Part shown: positions 34,801 to 42,560 of the stretch, piece after piece
Layout of the letters: every line of letters begins with the position of its first letter
Position numbering within the stretch: the first letter of the stretch is position 1
From: an uncultured Alphaproteobacteria bacterium
GTDB lineage: Bacteria; Pseudomonadota; Alphaproteobacteria; RF32; CAG-239
Length of the DNA: 42,574 nucleotides
Reading direction: 5' to 3'
Assembly (NCBI GenBank): GCA_944392865.1
Contig: CALXYD010000010.1
Location: forward strand, 1-42,574
Made by a program: the position numbers and the translations under genes
Notes under the pieces: generated by a model
The model's database searches: none
The model's input: only the letters and a program-made list of their open reading frames with translations
What the model was told of the DNA's origin: nothing

Positions 34801-34936
34801 TCGCACCGGCGGCATCAGCACCCCAGGAAAGAGCGTCTGTTACCCAATTGGCTTGGGCGGGCTTAGCGGCAAGCAACATCATCGGCAAGAGGAGAACCGG
34901 CAAATATTTCAAAATATATTTTCGTATTTTGCGCAT
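31847..34936 (-). CDS. VirB6/TrbL-like protein V with 600-residue repetitive tail
   Basis: The 1029-residue product has a signal peptide (ending AKPAQA), a CxxC motif (DCMFCDMF), and about six membrane helices up to residue 380, including the shared ADAVLQFGIAMALLPFAV core and SQLAEKF segment. This is the layout of VirB6/TrbL inner-membrane channel proteins of type IV secretion. The hydrophilic tail (about 400-1029) contains repeats around GLFGQKTKRTTYKNNEV, FGFFGPKVKKTYTRDGVE and GLFSRTTTLKSHTD. It ends in short IGxV repeats (NGNIIGQV, GTVIGRS, TRIGSV, GHVIGQV). AAGGAG precedes the ATG. It is the last gene of the five-member array. Confidence 0.75.
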   Translation of the reverse strand: MRKIRKYILKYLPVLLLPMMLLAAKPAQANWVTDALSWGADAAGAMLARRLGIDTEDNCSTPTVDKIDCMFCDMFKVLFNAGSTVAAKSYDAFHSELGQLVLVFLAVSLALIILRNIATMGSKDPSALLNDIFTKTFVGVAIYIIVAKDYYNVLNLTLTPVFDTGLGFVKSSGTTCAHANGVVGYASAAGSGSGGGLPLSVGTSIVCAVEDIEKKINMLFEYGEYAFCQGNGPQRMFHVLPNPIYIIDGILLYIAGIFFMVAYPWVMADAVLQFGIAMALLPFAVCGYAFQGTRGYLPKVFQWILHSLFTFMFMAILIMCVLGYINALLVAATSAAGEVKELFENPNTGLAFYGPNMLKIIFILVIGWAYMPVTSQLAEKFSGGSMGIQAGAKIGAAVKNTIDSKVRKAADWGVGVAGNAAKTTARVTKRRAQAGIRQATMFGVNRLGRTNTSGGKTLKILGYKFATEKNADGSQMLRREFKSFTGRTHIMVSDKYSTTKIERTKSGKIIKSETKFKHNFIREHLLDKKTGNVNLDAIKTLLNSPKGKDPEYRKMIMQQLAIDMYKARTGKDVGKYFTSRNVQFDPDNPYKLRIEQVDNTGKTFSLDMDINATTGQVAIDALRQRDKNSIESALTTGRKRVGRKLNIAGLNSLIRKAGHQNADGSYTFSNYFVSYTAKKDANDQQYYERESRRFGFFGPKVKKTYTRDGVEIERDTSKKLGKHNDKRNDIENQLNSSFAAMSSTGDRTATIKGGGLFSRTTTLKSHTDAATGEVTYSKEQKAGLFGQKTKRTTYKNNEVITEYLNKEGDVVKRKTKHVDATKTKRKGLDGSSAVSYGNSHTDTKEAYSGFYERDISNGLLNMQETGRKTAGDIRDGSAQTAGVRTTVTFSEYAQKGHDDISDRVGGNQIIEENGTIARDLDPAYAGEDGYKGDLLYGLDKATGEKINGKNLKDYVKDDVLVKMRKKRVNKISTQDARTRDLFDIADFNGNIIGQVDSSGTVIGRSGTRIGSVSNGVAYDSLGHVIGQVI

Positions 34937-34947
34937 TGTTTTTCTCC

Positions 34948-36375
34948 TTATTTTCTTGTCCGCCCGACCTGTCTGCCATAGCGTTCAAGTACCCGCCCGG
35001 CAAAGCCGCCCTTCTTTTCGCCCATCTTCTGAATATGTTTTCCAGTCTGATGTTTAACCACATCTTTGCCGTATTTCATCGCCTTTCCGACCGTCCGTTT
35101 ATTAAGGGCGGAAACAGCTTGCGATATTCTTTCGCTGAGAGGCGAGCCAACCAATGCTTCGCCGAAGAAATGTCCGCAAAATTCGGATGCCATTAGCGGA
35201 ATAAGCCGCATTGCCACAAGATATGAAACCAGAACTTTAAGGAAAGTTAATGAGAAAACGCCGAGTTTATCCCGAATAATATCGGATTTGTCCTCATCAA
35301 AAATCGTCTGTATATCCGCACCGAACGCATTGCCGATAATTGTCTTGACCAGTTCTGCGCCGATAAGAATGCCGAGCGGTAAAAAGATAAATATTCCTGT
35401 ATAATAAGCAATACTTTCCACCACTTTGCCGAGTTTGTCGCGCGTCCAGCCAAAAGGCCACAGGGCAAGTGCAAGTGGCAGCAAAACAATGCAGATGGAT
35501 AAATTAAAGGCCACATCAAACATATAAAAAGAGGCAACTACGGCAATAAAGAATCCCAAAACATATAAAACGCACCCGCTGATAAAAATATCAAAAGCGA
35601 TAAGTTTGATGTCAATAAGCAGATGTTGATACGCCGCCTCGCCGAATCTTGCATTGCAAAGGAGCATATCGGCAATTTTCATCATTACGCTGGACGCCTC
35701 ATGAATTTTTTCGGACATTCCTTTTACGCCTTGAACCAAACTGTCCATAGCGCCCAGGCTTTCCCCGCCGATAGATACCGCCACGCCGCCGCCTGAAGAA
35801 GCGCCCCATCCGCTAATTCCGGTCGCATTGGCAAAAGTCGTGCCGACGTCATAACCGATACTAAGTAGCGGGCTGACAATATATTGGATAATAAACCCAA
35901 GTCCTGAATCGATAACCGCGTATACCAAGGCGACCTTAAAGCAAAAAGTCAGCAACCCGTCAATGATTTTCGCAGGGTCTTGCGTTGCAAAAGAACCGAG
36001 TGCTTTCAGAAAGTATAAAGCAATCCAGATTGCCGCCCCGAGCACCAAAATGGTTTTTGAAATATCCACCACGGTTCCAAACAATTTGGATGCAATATCC
36101 GATAAGGATATCATCAATGTTTCAACAATGGTACACGACCAACAGCCGGCCTCTGCGTATTTCTTGTCAATAACCGAGGACTTGCAATAACATAAATATG
36201 TTTCTTTGTTGTAAGAAGAGAATAATCCCGGCGTTTCGCATTCATCGGTGGCAGATGCACCGGTTGCCGCCCAAACAGCGCCGGCGCAAAACATAATGCA
36301 GCAGAAAATGGCAAGCGGCAGAAAATACTTATGGCGCTTGGCAAAATATGAAAATATATCAAATACTCTGCTCAT
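34948..36375 (-). CDS. VirB6/TrbL-like protein IV
   Basis: The 475-residue protein has a signal peptide (ending AVWA), a cysteine-rich loop with CWSC, and a helix bundle that includes IALYFLKALGSFATQDPAKI and the shared FDVAFNLSICIVLLPLAL core. It ends in a short basic tail (MKYGKDVVKHQTGKHIQKMG). It would be an inner-membrane channel component of a type IV secretion system. Its start overlaps the previous stop by one base (TGATG), so translation is coupled. Gene V follows after 11 bases. Confidence 0.75.
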   Translation of the reverse strand: MSRVFDIFSYFAKRHKYFLPLAIFCCIMFCAGAVWAATGASATDECETPGLFSSYNKETYLCYCKSSVIDKKYAEAGCWSCTIVETLMISLSDIASKLFGTVVDISKTILVLGAAIWIALYFLKALGSFATQDPAKIIDGLLTFCFKVALVYAVIDSGLGFIIQYIVSPLLSIGYDVGTTFANATGISGWGASSGGGVAVSIGGESLGAMDSLVQGVKGMSEKIHEASSVMMKIADMLLCNARFGEAAYQHLLIDIKLIAFDIFISGCVLYVLGFFIAVVASFYMFDVAFNLSICIVLLPLALALWPFGWTRDKLGKVVESIAYYTGIFIFLPLGILIGAELVKTIIGNAFGADIQTIFDEDKSDIIRDKLGVFSLTFLKVLVSYLVAMRLIPLMASEFCGHFFGEALVGSPLSERISQAVSALNKRTVGKAMKYGKDVVKHQTGKHIQKMGEKKGGFAGRVLERYGRQVGRTRK

Positions 36376-37670
36376 CAGTTATACCCCGCCAATTTATTAA
36401 GAGTCGTGTTGGCGCTATTGCGTTCCTGCCGGACGCTGTCCAAAGCTTCTCTTGTTTTTTCGTATTTTTCCAAAGTTCCGGTAATCGTGCTTGTTGCACC
36501 GCCCGTAACGCCGCCGAGAATAGCCGCGCCGGCTCGTTTCGCCGTATTCATGACAAATTGTGAAACCTGCTTCTGAAATTCCAATCCCAGACCGCCGCCA
36601 ATGAATTTATCGGCAAGTGCCACGCCCATTCCGGGGATATTGATAAGCAGGGTGGAAATAAGGAGCAACGACAGCAACACCGGTCCTTGCCCTGCCAAAT
36701 CGGAAACTTTCATCGTTCCGTTGTAAAGGCTCAATGTTGTTTCCAGCGCGCCGATAGCAATGCAAATAAGTGTTCCCATAAACAGCATAATGCCCGATGA
36801 ATTTAAAAACATTTCCAAACCGAATTTGCTCCATTTCCGCGTATAATTAAACGGCACGCCCATAATAAGCAGAGGGAACAGCAACGCCGCAAAATTAAGC
36901 CGGAACAACCCGTCAACGATAAAGAAAATAAAACCGAATTTCGCTGCCGTGAAAATCAACAACAAAGTTATGCCGACAAGGATTGTTCCGAGTTCAAGCA
37001 GTGCAATCAATTCAATTCCAAGCTTGATGCCGCTGTTGAGCCGGCTGTTAATTTGGCAGGCCAGACAGCTGGCCATCGGCTGGACGGAACCCCGGAAATC
37101 ATGGCTGTCTACCTCAGGAACACCGCATTTCGTATGGGGACTGTCAAAGGTTACCGTCCCGAAAATACCTAAATCAACCGAAGTTCCGGATTTAATACTG
37201 ATAAGTATATCCGAGCCCAATCCTAAAATGGCTGTATATAAAGGCACGGCAAAAGTATCAATAGCCCAATAGATGTAACCTGTATTGCTGACGGCAACGG
37301 CGCAGAAGGCGCATAAAAACAGTTTCTGCCCGATTTCCGTCCACACCTCGCCCAGATTTTCTTCTTTAAAGGACGGCAAAACTTTTAATAATTTAAAACA
37401 CATCCAGATGGAGAAACCGAGCATCACCACGCCGGCGCCGCCATCTGCTACTTTGCCGGCCGCCCCGCTCAGTAAGCTGTTAATCTGGCTTAAAACGACA
37501 TCAATAATTTTTGCCTGCCAACAAGCAGATTGTTCCTTATAGTTTGTATCTTTGCCGGAAGATGTATCACTATCGTCTGAGCAGGCGCACAACAACAATA
37601 CGAGTGCCACGCTACACAGGCACCGTAGCGTCTTCCATGTAAAATATTTATGTATTAGCTCCCGTATCAT
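36375..37670 (-). CDS. VirB6/TrbL-like protein III (lipoprotein form)
   Basis: The 431-residue product begins with a signal whose end resembles a lipobox (LCAC, Cys30). The mature region has ACWQAKIIDVV, in which the second Cys of the CxxC motif of its four siblings is replaced by Ala. Hydrophobic segments follow, with the common IVDGLFRLNFAALLFPLLI core and ALADKFIGGG, then a short charged tail. It has the same predicted role as its neighbours. AAGGA precedes the ATG; it starts 11 bases after gene II. Confidence 0.72.
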   Translation of the reverse strand: MIRELIHKYFTWKTLRCLCSVALVLLLCACSDDSDTSSGKDTNYKEQSACWQAKIIDVVLSQINSLLSGAAGKVADGGAGVVMLGFSIWMCFKLLKVLPSFKEENLGEVWTEIGQKLFLCAFCAVAVSNTGYIYWAIDTFAVPLYTAILGLGSDILISIKSGTSVDLGIFGTVTFDSPHTKCGVPEVDSHDFRGSVQPMASCLACQINSRLNSGIKLGIELIALLELGTILVGITLLLIFTAAKFGFIFFIVDGLFRLNFAALLFPLLIMGVPFNYTRKWSKFGLEMFLNSSGIMLFMGTLICIAIGALETTLSLYNGTMKVSDLAGQGPVLLSLLLISTLLINIPGMGVALADKFIGGGLGLEFQKQVSQFVMNTAKRAGAAILGGVTGGATSTITGTLEKYEKTREALDSVRQERNSANTTLNKLAGYN

Positions 37671-37681
37671 CTCTTTATTCC

Positions 37682-39457
37682 TTAAGGTGTAATCAATTTG
37701 CCTTTTTCATCATAAAATTTTTCTACCCGTCTGAAACCATCCATAAACACTTCGTGCTCAATCACGCCATTCTCACGATAATATCTGCTTACTGAAGAGC
37801 CGTCAGCATGGATTTCACTTTCTTCAACTTTATGTCCGGAACCGTTAAAACGTCGGAATGTCTGATTACCGTGACCATCACGAATTCTTTCAGTTGTTTT
37901 ATTTTTATAATCATCAAATTCTTGCCATACTTCACTGCCATTGGCATTTTTGAGATGAACATTTTTTAATCTGTGCTTATCATCAAAATCTCTCTCCAGA
38001 ACGCTGCCATTCTTACCTCTTCTGACATCATGTAAAGGCCCGTCAGCCAACGGTTGCTGTTGTTTATGCCAAAAGGCTCTGTAACCTTGCCGACCTGTAC
38101 CGGTTAAAGTTCCTCTGACCTCAGATATGCCGTTGCTAGCGTTTGTATAGAGTGTATTAAATTTTTTGTTAATTCGGGCAATTCTGACAGCGCCGACGCC
38201 GACTTTCTTCGCACCGGTCATTGTCCAACCGCCAACGGCTTTGCCGGCTCGTTTACCTGCATCGGAAATAGGTTTGACAATCGCCGCGCCAACCTGGCTG
38301 CCGGCAGATGTTAACCCACCCCCGCCGGCGACTTTTTCAGCCAACTTGCCGATATTTGCCGCCAGTTGGGTAATAAGGCAGAAACAGACGATTGTAAGCA
38401 ACAGCGAACCATCGCTCCACAAAGCTTCGGACATCTGTTTAATTTGATTGTCGTCCATCAAAACGTCTAGGTCTGTCATAAACTTATGCAAAACCAAAGA
38501 ATTATTTATTTGTTCGCCGGTTCGTCCTGCTTCGCCGGCACCGCCATCCGGCTTTATGCCGATTCCCAAGTCAATCAGTTGTAATGTAACGCCCAATACA
38601 ATACCCAACATGACAAAGCTGCTGAAAACATTAAGAAAGACATTCCATATATTTTTACTGTATCCGGAAGTCAGGTTGGAAATTGCCGCCGCGACTCCAA
38701 ATGGTAATAAAACGGCGGCCATTGTCAAACGAATGAGAATATCAACAATATAAAAAGATATGCCGATAAGCAGAACCCATCCGAAAACAAACAGGATAAA
38801 GCCATACAACAGCATCAGCCAATACCAGGCAAACGGATTCCACTCGCCATGCAGAGAATTGCATATCATCGCCTCGCCAATCGCAATTGTGCGGTAAATC
38901 TGATCATTAAATTGCCCAACGGTTTCTTCAACCATCGTAAAAACCCCGTCATATCCGGAAAGCCCGCCCGGAACTTCTGCCATGGTAGCCCCGGCAACTG
39001 ACAACGTTGTCCCGATATTAAGTCCGGCTTGTAAAATTGGGCAAATAATCGTATCAATCAAAAAATTGCTTCGCAACAGGGCGATAATAGCTGCCGTCTT
39101 GAACATCAGAATTAAAATGCCTTTTTTATCGCCGGTTAAAAAATCTGCCGCATTTTGTTTGGAAAAAGAACCGACATTTTTAAGAACGGCGATGGCAATA
39201 TAAATTGCAGCCGCCACGGCGACCAACGGAACAAGGTCAGCCGCAAAAGTATTCCATGACTTATTAGCGGCATTTGCGCCGGCATCGCTGAGAATTTCAA
39301 ATAAGCTGCAAAGCAGGCAATTCTCCCCGATACCTTCGCTTTCGTAGCTGCGCACCGTATCGCACTCACAGGCAGGGAGAAACAGGACAAACAAAAACGG
39401 GGAAAGACTTTTCAGCTTCCTCATAAACCCGTTAAAAATGTCCATTGCCCTATACAT
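37682..39457 (-). CDS. VirB6/TrbL-like protein II with Rhs/YwqK-like repeat tail
   Basis: The 591-residue protein has a signal with lipobox-like LPAC (Cys30), NCLLCSLFEIL (the CxxC motif), a helix bundle with YIVDILIRLTMAAVLLPFG and ANIGKLAEKVAGGGG, and a linker. The last 110 residues or so form about five repeats of 20-23 residues (GSVLERDFDD, GSEVWQEFDDYKN, GNQTFRRFNGSG, GSSVSRYYRENG, GFRRVEKFYDEKG). These resemble YD/Rhs or YwqK/MORN-like beta repeats. GGGGAG precedes the ATG. The tail side cannot be fixed from the sequence; a periplasmic or cytoplasmic role is open. Confidence 0.75.
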   Translation of the reverse strand: MYRAMDIFNGFMRKLKSLSPFLFVLFLPACECDTVRSYESEGIGENCLLCSLFEILSDAGANAANKSWNTFAADLVPLVAVAAAIYIAIAVLKNVGSFSKQNAADFLTGDKKGILILMFKTAAIIALLRSNFLIDTIICPILQAGLNIGTTLSVAGATMAEVPGGLSGYDGVFTMVEETVGQFNDQIYRTIAIGEAMICNSLHGEWNPFAWYWLMLLYGFILFVFGWVLLIGISFYIVDILIRLTMAAVLLPFGVAAAISNLTSGYSKNIWNVFLNVFSSFVMLGIVLGVTLQLIDLGIGIKPDGGAGEAGRTGEQINNSLVLHKFMTDLDVLMDDNQIKQMSEALWSDGSLLLTIVCFCLITQLAANIGKLAEKVAGGGGLTSAGSQVGAAIVKPISDAGKRAGKAVGGWTMTGAKKVGVGAVRIARINKKFNTLYTNASNGISEVRGTLTGTGRQGYRAFWHKQQQPLADGPLHDVRRGKNGSVLERDFDDKHRLKNVHLKNANGSEVWQEFDDYKNKTTERIRDGHGNQTFRRFNGSGHKVEESEIHADGSSVSRYYRENGVIEHEVFMDGFRRVEKFYDEKGKLITP

Positions 39458-39478
39458 TGTTATACTCCCCAGATTCCC

Positions 39479-40810
39479 CTAAATACGAAGTGCCCGCCGA
39501 ACTCTGGAATAAGCCCGCCCGAATTTGCTTCTGCCGATAGCCTGACCCAAGGGACTGCCGGCAATTTTACGACCAAGCTTTCGCCGTTCATCATTGATGT
39601 CGCTGCCGGCTTGCTGAACCGTTGCCCCGGCAAGCCCCATACCCACTTTCCCGATTGCTTTGGCGGGTGCCGTAACAACTTTATTTGTAATCGCTCCAAG
39701 TTTAGAGCCTTCTTTGCCGACCGATGAAGTGCTGGAAACTTTTTCTGCTAATTGCTCCAACTCCATAAACAGCTTAAACCCAACCATGCAGCAAACCGTC
39801 GTTAAAATAAATGATGACGTTTCCAATTTATCCAATAAATCCTCAGCGGCATTAACCGACAACTGTTTTCCGGTCATATTCGGGTTTTTATTTATGATTT
39901 CCATAGCTCCGCCGAGAGATTTATCAATCATCTTAATCATAAAGTCCAACAAAATACCCATCATGACAAAGTTAAAGAAAACATTGACAAACAGATTCCA
40001 ATTGCTTTTGGTGTATTTTGAAGTGAGTTTGGAAACACCGCAGGCGATAGCCATCGGTAACAGCATACAAGCCACGGCTAATCGGAATAATACGTCAAGC
40101 AGATAAAATGATACGCCGATGACAATAAACCAGCCAAAAACATAAAGCACCGCGCCGTAAGGAACCAGTGGCCACAGCCAATCCATAACGTTGCGCGGTA
40201 AAAATGCCAGGCAAATGAACAGACGCCCTATTGCTACTATCTGATAAGCATTGTCGTTAAATTCTTGCACTTTGTCAATAACCGCCCGGAAAAGGCTGCC
40301 CACATTGCTAACACCCGTAAAACTGGAGCTTCCTCCGCCAAGCTGGCTGCCGAACATTGCCCCGATATTCATTCCGGCGCCGATAACCGGACCGATTAAG
40401 TATTGATATAAAAAGCTCTCATGTCCCAACAGCCAGATAACCGCAGCCACTTTAACCCCGAGCGGAATAATACCTGTCTTGCCCGAAAGATATGCCGCCG
40501 GGTCTTGTTGTGAAAATGTTGCAATATTTCTGAGCGTATAGACAGCAATATAAATAGCCGCCCCGACGGCAACCACGCCTTGCAGAGGTTGGGCAAAAGC
40601 ATTCCACGAGGTGGTAACGACATTTGCACAGGCTTGCATAACCACTTCGTAAATGCCGCAGAGCAAACACCCTTCTCCCGTTCCTTCTGCCACATATTCC
40701 TTTAATGTCTTACAATGGAGATCATCATCTGCAAAAACGGATACGGCCGTGCAGAGATAATAAGCCCAAAGCGCGAAAAAATATTTAAGAGCGGTGCGAA
40801 TCTTCATCAT
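39479..40810 (-). CDS. VirB6/TrbL-like protein I
   Basis: The 443-residue protein has a signal peptide (ending VSVFA), GCLLCGIYEVV (the CxxC motif), helices including AAIYIAVYTLRNIATFSQQDPAAY, and the common LLDVLFRLAVACMLLPMAI core. A FMELEQLAEKVSS segment and a basic C-terminal tail (GRSKFGRAYSRVRRALRI) follow. It is most like protein II. The ATG at 40810 lies six bases after GAGGTG; a GTG at 40819 is also possible. It overlaps the small membrane protein gene upstream, so the two are coupled. Confidence 0.75.
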   Translation of the reverse strand: MMKIRTALKYFFALWAYYLCTAVSVFADDDLHCKTLKEYVAEGTGEGCLLCGIYEVVMQACANVVTTSWNAFAQPLQGVVAVGAAIYIAVYTLRNIATFSQQDPAAYLSGKTGIIPLGVKVAAVIWLLGHESFLYQYLIGPVIGAGMNIGAMFGSQLGGGSSSFTGVSNVGSLFRAVIDKVQEFNDNAYQIVAIGRLFICLAFLPRNVMDWLWPLVPYGAVLYVFGWFIVIGVSFYLLDVLFRLAVACMLLPMAIACGVSKLTSKYTKSNWNLFVNVFFNFVMMGILLDFMIKMIDKSLGGAMEIINKNPNMTGKQLSVNAAEDLLDKLETSSFILTTVCCMVGFKLFMELEQLAEKVSSTSSVGKEGSKLGAITNKVVTAPAKAIGKVGMGLAGATVQQAGSDINDERRKLGRKIAGSPLGQAIGRSKFGRAYSRVRRALRI

Positions 40811-41006
40811 TGCCGTCACCTCGTCTCTTAATCAGTGGTTTGGAAAACGGAGTCCCGAGGATGGCAGCAGCCGCAAAAATGGCAATAACACATAGGCCGA
40901 TAGCAATATAAAGCAGGGATTTGTGCGCAAAAAAGCTTAATACATCGCTGGCAGCGATGAGATAAAGCCCAATAAACACCACAATCATACCCGCAACAGA
41001 CTTCAT
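40785..41006 (-). CDS. Small two-helix membrane protein
   Basis: The 73-residue product has two hydrophobic helices (SVAGMIVVFIGLYLIAASDV and LLYIAIGLCVIAIFAAAAIL) and a charged C-terminus (KRRGDGNDEDSHRS). GAGG lies five bases before the ATG. It overlaps the start of VirB6-like protein I by about 26 bases. The family is not recognised. Its place at the head of the channel array suggests a small accessory subunit. Confidence 0.6.
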   Translation of the reverse strand: MKSVAGMIVVFIGLYLIAASDVLSFFAHKSLLYIAIGLCVIAIFAAAAILGTPFSKPLIKRRGDGNDEDSHRS

Positions 41007-41077
41007 AAGCGCCTCGGAAAAACCTTTAAACTAATTTATTATAGCACAAAAAAAGCAAAAAAAGTATTACAATATCG

Positions 41078-41917
41078 TTAAATTTTTCCGTTATTGATAA
41101 ACTTGACGGCACAATTTAAAACTTTTTCGTTATTAAGTGTCTTAAAAGTTGTCCCTTCAACAAAAATAGCGCCTTTTTGTTTGCCGGGAAAAGGCCGGAC
41201 GGGAAATCTGCACCATTCCAGAAAATGGGTAATCATTTGCGATGTTCTGGAATTGGAAAAAATCTTGAGCGTATTAAATTCCCGCGGTATGCTGGGCATC
41301 ATTTTTATTTGCTTTTCGGTCATTTCCATAAGCATCGGTCCGCATAACAGGCGAAAAATTTTAAATTTTGCCAATAAGTCGCAGAGCAGGCTTCCTCTGG
41401 TAACCGGATTTATTTCAACAATATTGCGGATTCGCATATTTTCGCGAAAAGTCTGCATATCCGGCGGCAGATTGAGCGCTTGCCGAAGGACAAGATTGCC
41501 CGCACCTTTGGTAACAAACGAAACTTCTGTAATATCTTCAATATGGTTGAGAAAAAACAAAAGCTGATACGCCGATGCTAAAGACGAGCGGAAAATTGAA
41601 GGATAATTGATGGCTGCAACGGTTGAATGCGTCAGAACAAGCTTTCTCCAGAGTCGTTTAAAAATATTCTTACTGTCCGAATACCCATGCAGTAAGACGA
41701 CCAGGCTGCCCTGCTGTTTTGTAATCTCATAACAGTCAATGTAGCGGATAAACGCTTTTTGGCACTCTTCAAACGTTCCGCTTGCCCGCCGGATATCCCA
41801 CGAATCGAGTAAGCGGTAAGTTTTCGTTCCGCAATGGCGCTGGATTCGCCATTTTTGGTAAAAGAAAACATCTTCCCAAAAGAAAGAACCGCCGAATGTA
41901 AAAAAATCAAATTTCAT
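41078..41917 (-). CDS. Alpha/beta-hydrolase-like protein lacking the nucleophile
   Basis: The 279-residue protein has an alpha/beta-hydrolase core. SLVVLLHGYSDSKN holds the oxyanion HG at 77-78, and a strand-nucleophile elbow-like segment reads EVSFVTKGAGNLVLRQAL. The elbow, normally G-x-S-x-G, reads T-K-G-A-G, with Gly138 in place of the serine. It is therefore probably not a hydrolase in the usual way and may be a binding or structural protein. No signal peptide is present. It lies between a lipoprotein and the small membrane protein in the secretion block. Confidence 0.6.
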   Translation of the reverse strand: MKFDFFTFGGSFFWEDVFFYQKWRIQRHCGTKTYRLLDSWDIRRASGTFEECQKAFIRYIDCYEITKQQGSLVVLLHGYSDSKNIFKRLWRKLVLTHSTVAAINYPSIFRSSLASAYQLLFFLNHIEDITEVSFVTKGAGNLVLRQALNLPPDMQTFRENMRIRNIVEINPVTRGSLLCDLLAKFKIFRLLCGPMLMEMTEKQIKMMPSIPREFNTLKIFSNSRTSQMITHFLEWCRFPVRPFPGKQKGAIFVEGTTFKTLNNEKVLNCAVKFINNGKI

Positions 41918-41925
41918 CGTCGCAC

Positions 41926-42360
41926 TTAATTCGTTAGAGCCTTAACACTTGCCTGATTCGGAATCGCCGTAACCGTTACAAAGGCGGAGTCGTCGCCTTC
42001 CATCTGAATGAGAATCTGCACGGCGCGCCCGTTTTTAACGTATGTCATGTGGCTGATTCCCGCCCGGACAACGGCAATCTCAACCCAACCTTTCTTCGGC
42101 ATTTCCGAAACATAATAGTCAAATACCCGTCCGGCATTAAAGTTCACCGTAAAACAGATACTGCCAATCCAATTTTCACCGCTTCCCATTGTCTTCGAGT
42201 CTTCCAAAACTAAAAAAGCCTCATCGGGAAAGGGAATATCCGGGAAATTTTGAAAAACCATCGGGATCTCGCGCCCGTCCGAACCGAGCATCGGCGTCGG
42301 CTCTTTGGCGCAACCGGCAGTAAGTAATAAAGCAATAGCTAATAAGTATATTCTTTTCAT
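41926..42360 (-). CDS. Putative lipoprotein at the head of the secretion block
   Basis: The 144-residue product has a lipoprotein signal (lipobox TAGC, Cys17) and a compact mature domain (FPDEAFLVLEDSKTMGSGENW, VFDYYVSEMPKKGWVE) ending in a beta-rich part. AAAGGAG precedes the ATG. The family is not recognised. Small lipoproteins of this kind are often found with type IV secretion genes. It is the first gene of the minus-strand block. Confidence 0.6.
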   Translation of the reverse strand: MKRIYLLAIALLLTAGCAKEPTPMLGSDGREIPMVFQNFPDIPFPDEAFLVLEDSKTMGSGENWIGSICFTVNFNAGRVFDYYVSEMPKKGWVEIAVVRAGISHMTYVKNGRAVQILIQMEGDDSAFVTVTAIPNQASVKALTN

Positions 42361-42489
42361 TGTTATAAACTCCTTTGCCTATACTATAAAAGGGCAGTAG
42401 TTAATAAATCGTAATGCGTCACGGCATAAATAAAGTTTCTATGCACAAGATAATATGGCGTAAAAACAGCGATTTAGGTATGTAGTAAT

Positions 42490-42560
42490 AAAAAAAGGGG
42501 TAAAAAATAAGAAAAAAAGGAAAAAAAGGTATTGACAAGTGAAAAAGAGTATCATATAAG
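42490..42560 (+). promoter_or_regulatory. Near-consensus promoter with upstream phased A-tracts
   Basis: TTGACA (42532-42537) and TATAAG (42555-42560) are exactly 17 bases apart. Just upstream lie A-tracts centred near 42493, 42504, 42515 and 42524, spaced about 9-12 bases, which suggests a curved, UP-element-like region. Transcription would start near 42567 and run out of the window. The strength suggests a stable RNA or highly expressed gene, but the product is not visible. Confidence 0.65.

Noticed and set aside
24914..42360. Assignment as a standard Dot/Icm or VirB/D4 system
   Set aside because: No DotA, DotG/IcmE, DotO, VirB4, VirB10, VirD4 or relaxase was recognised in the window. Only VirB6-like and secretin-like parts are supported.
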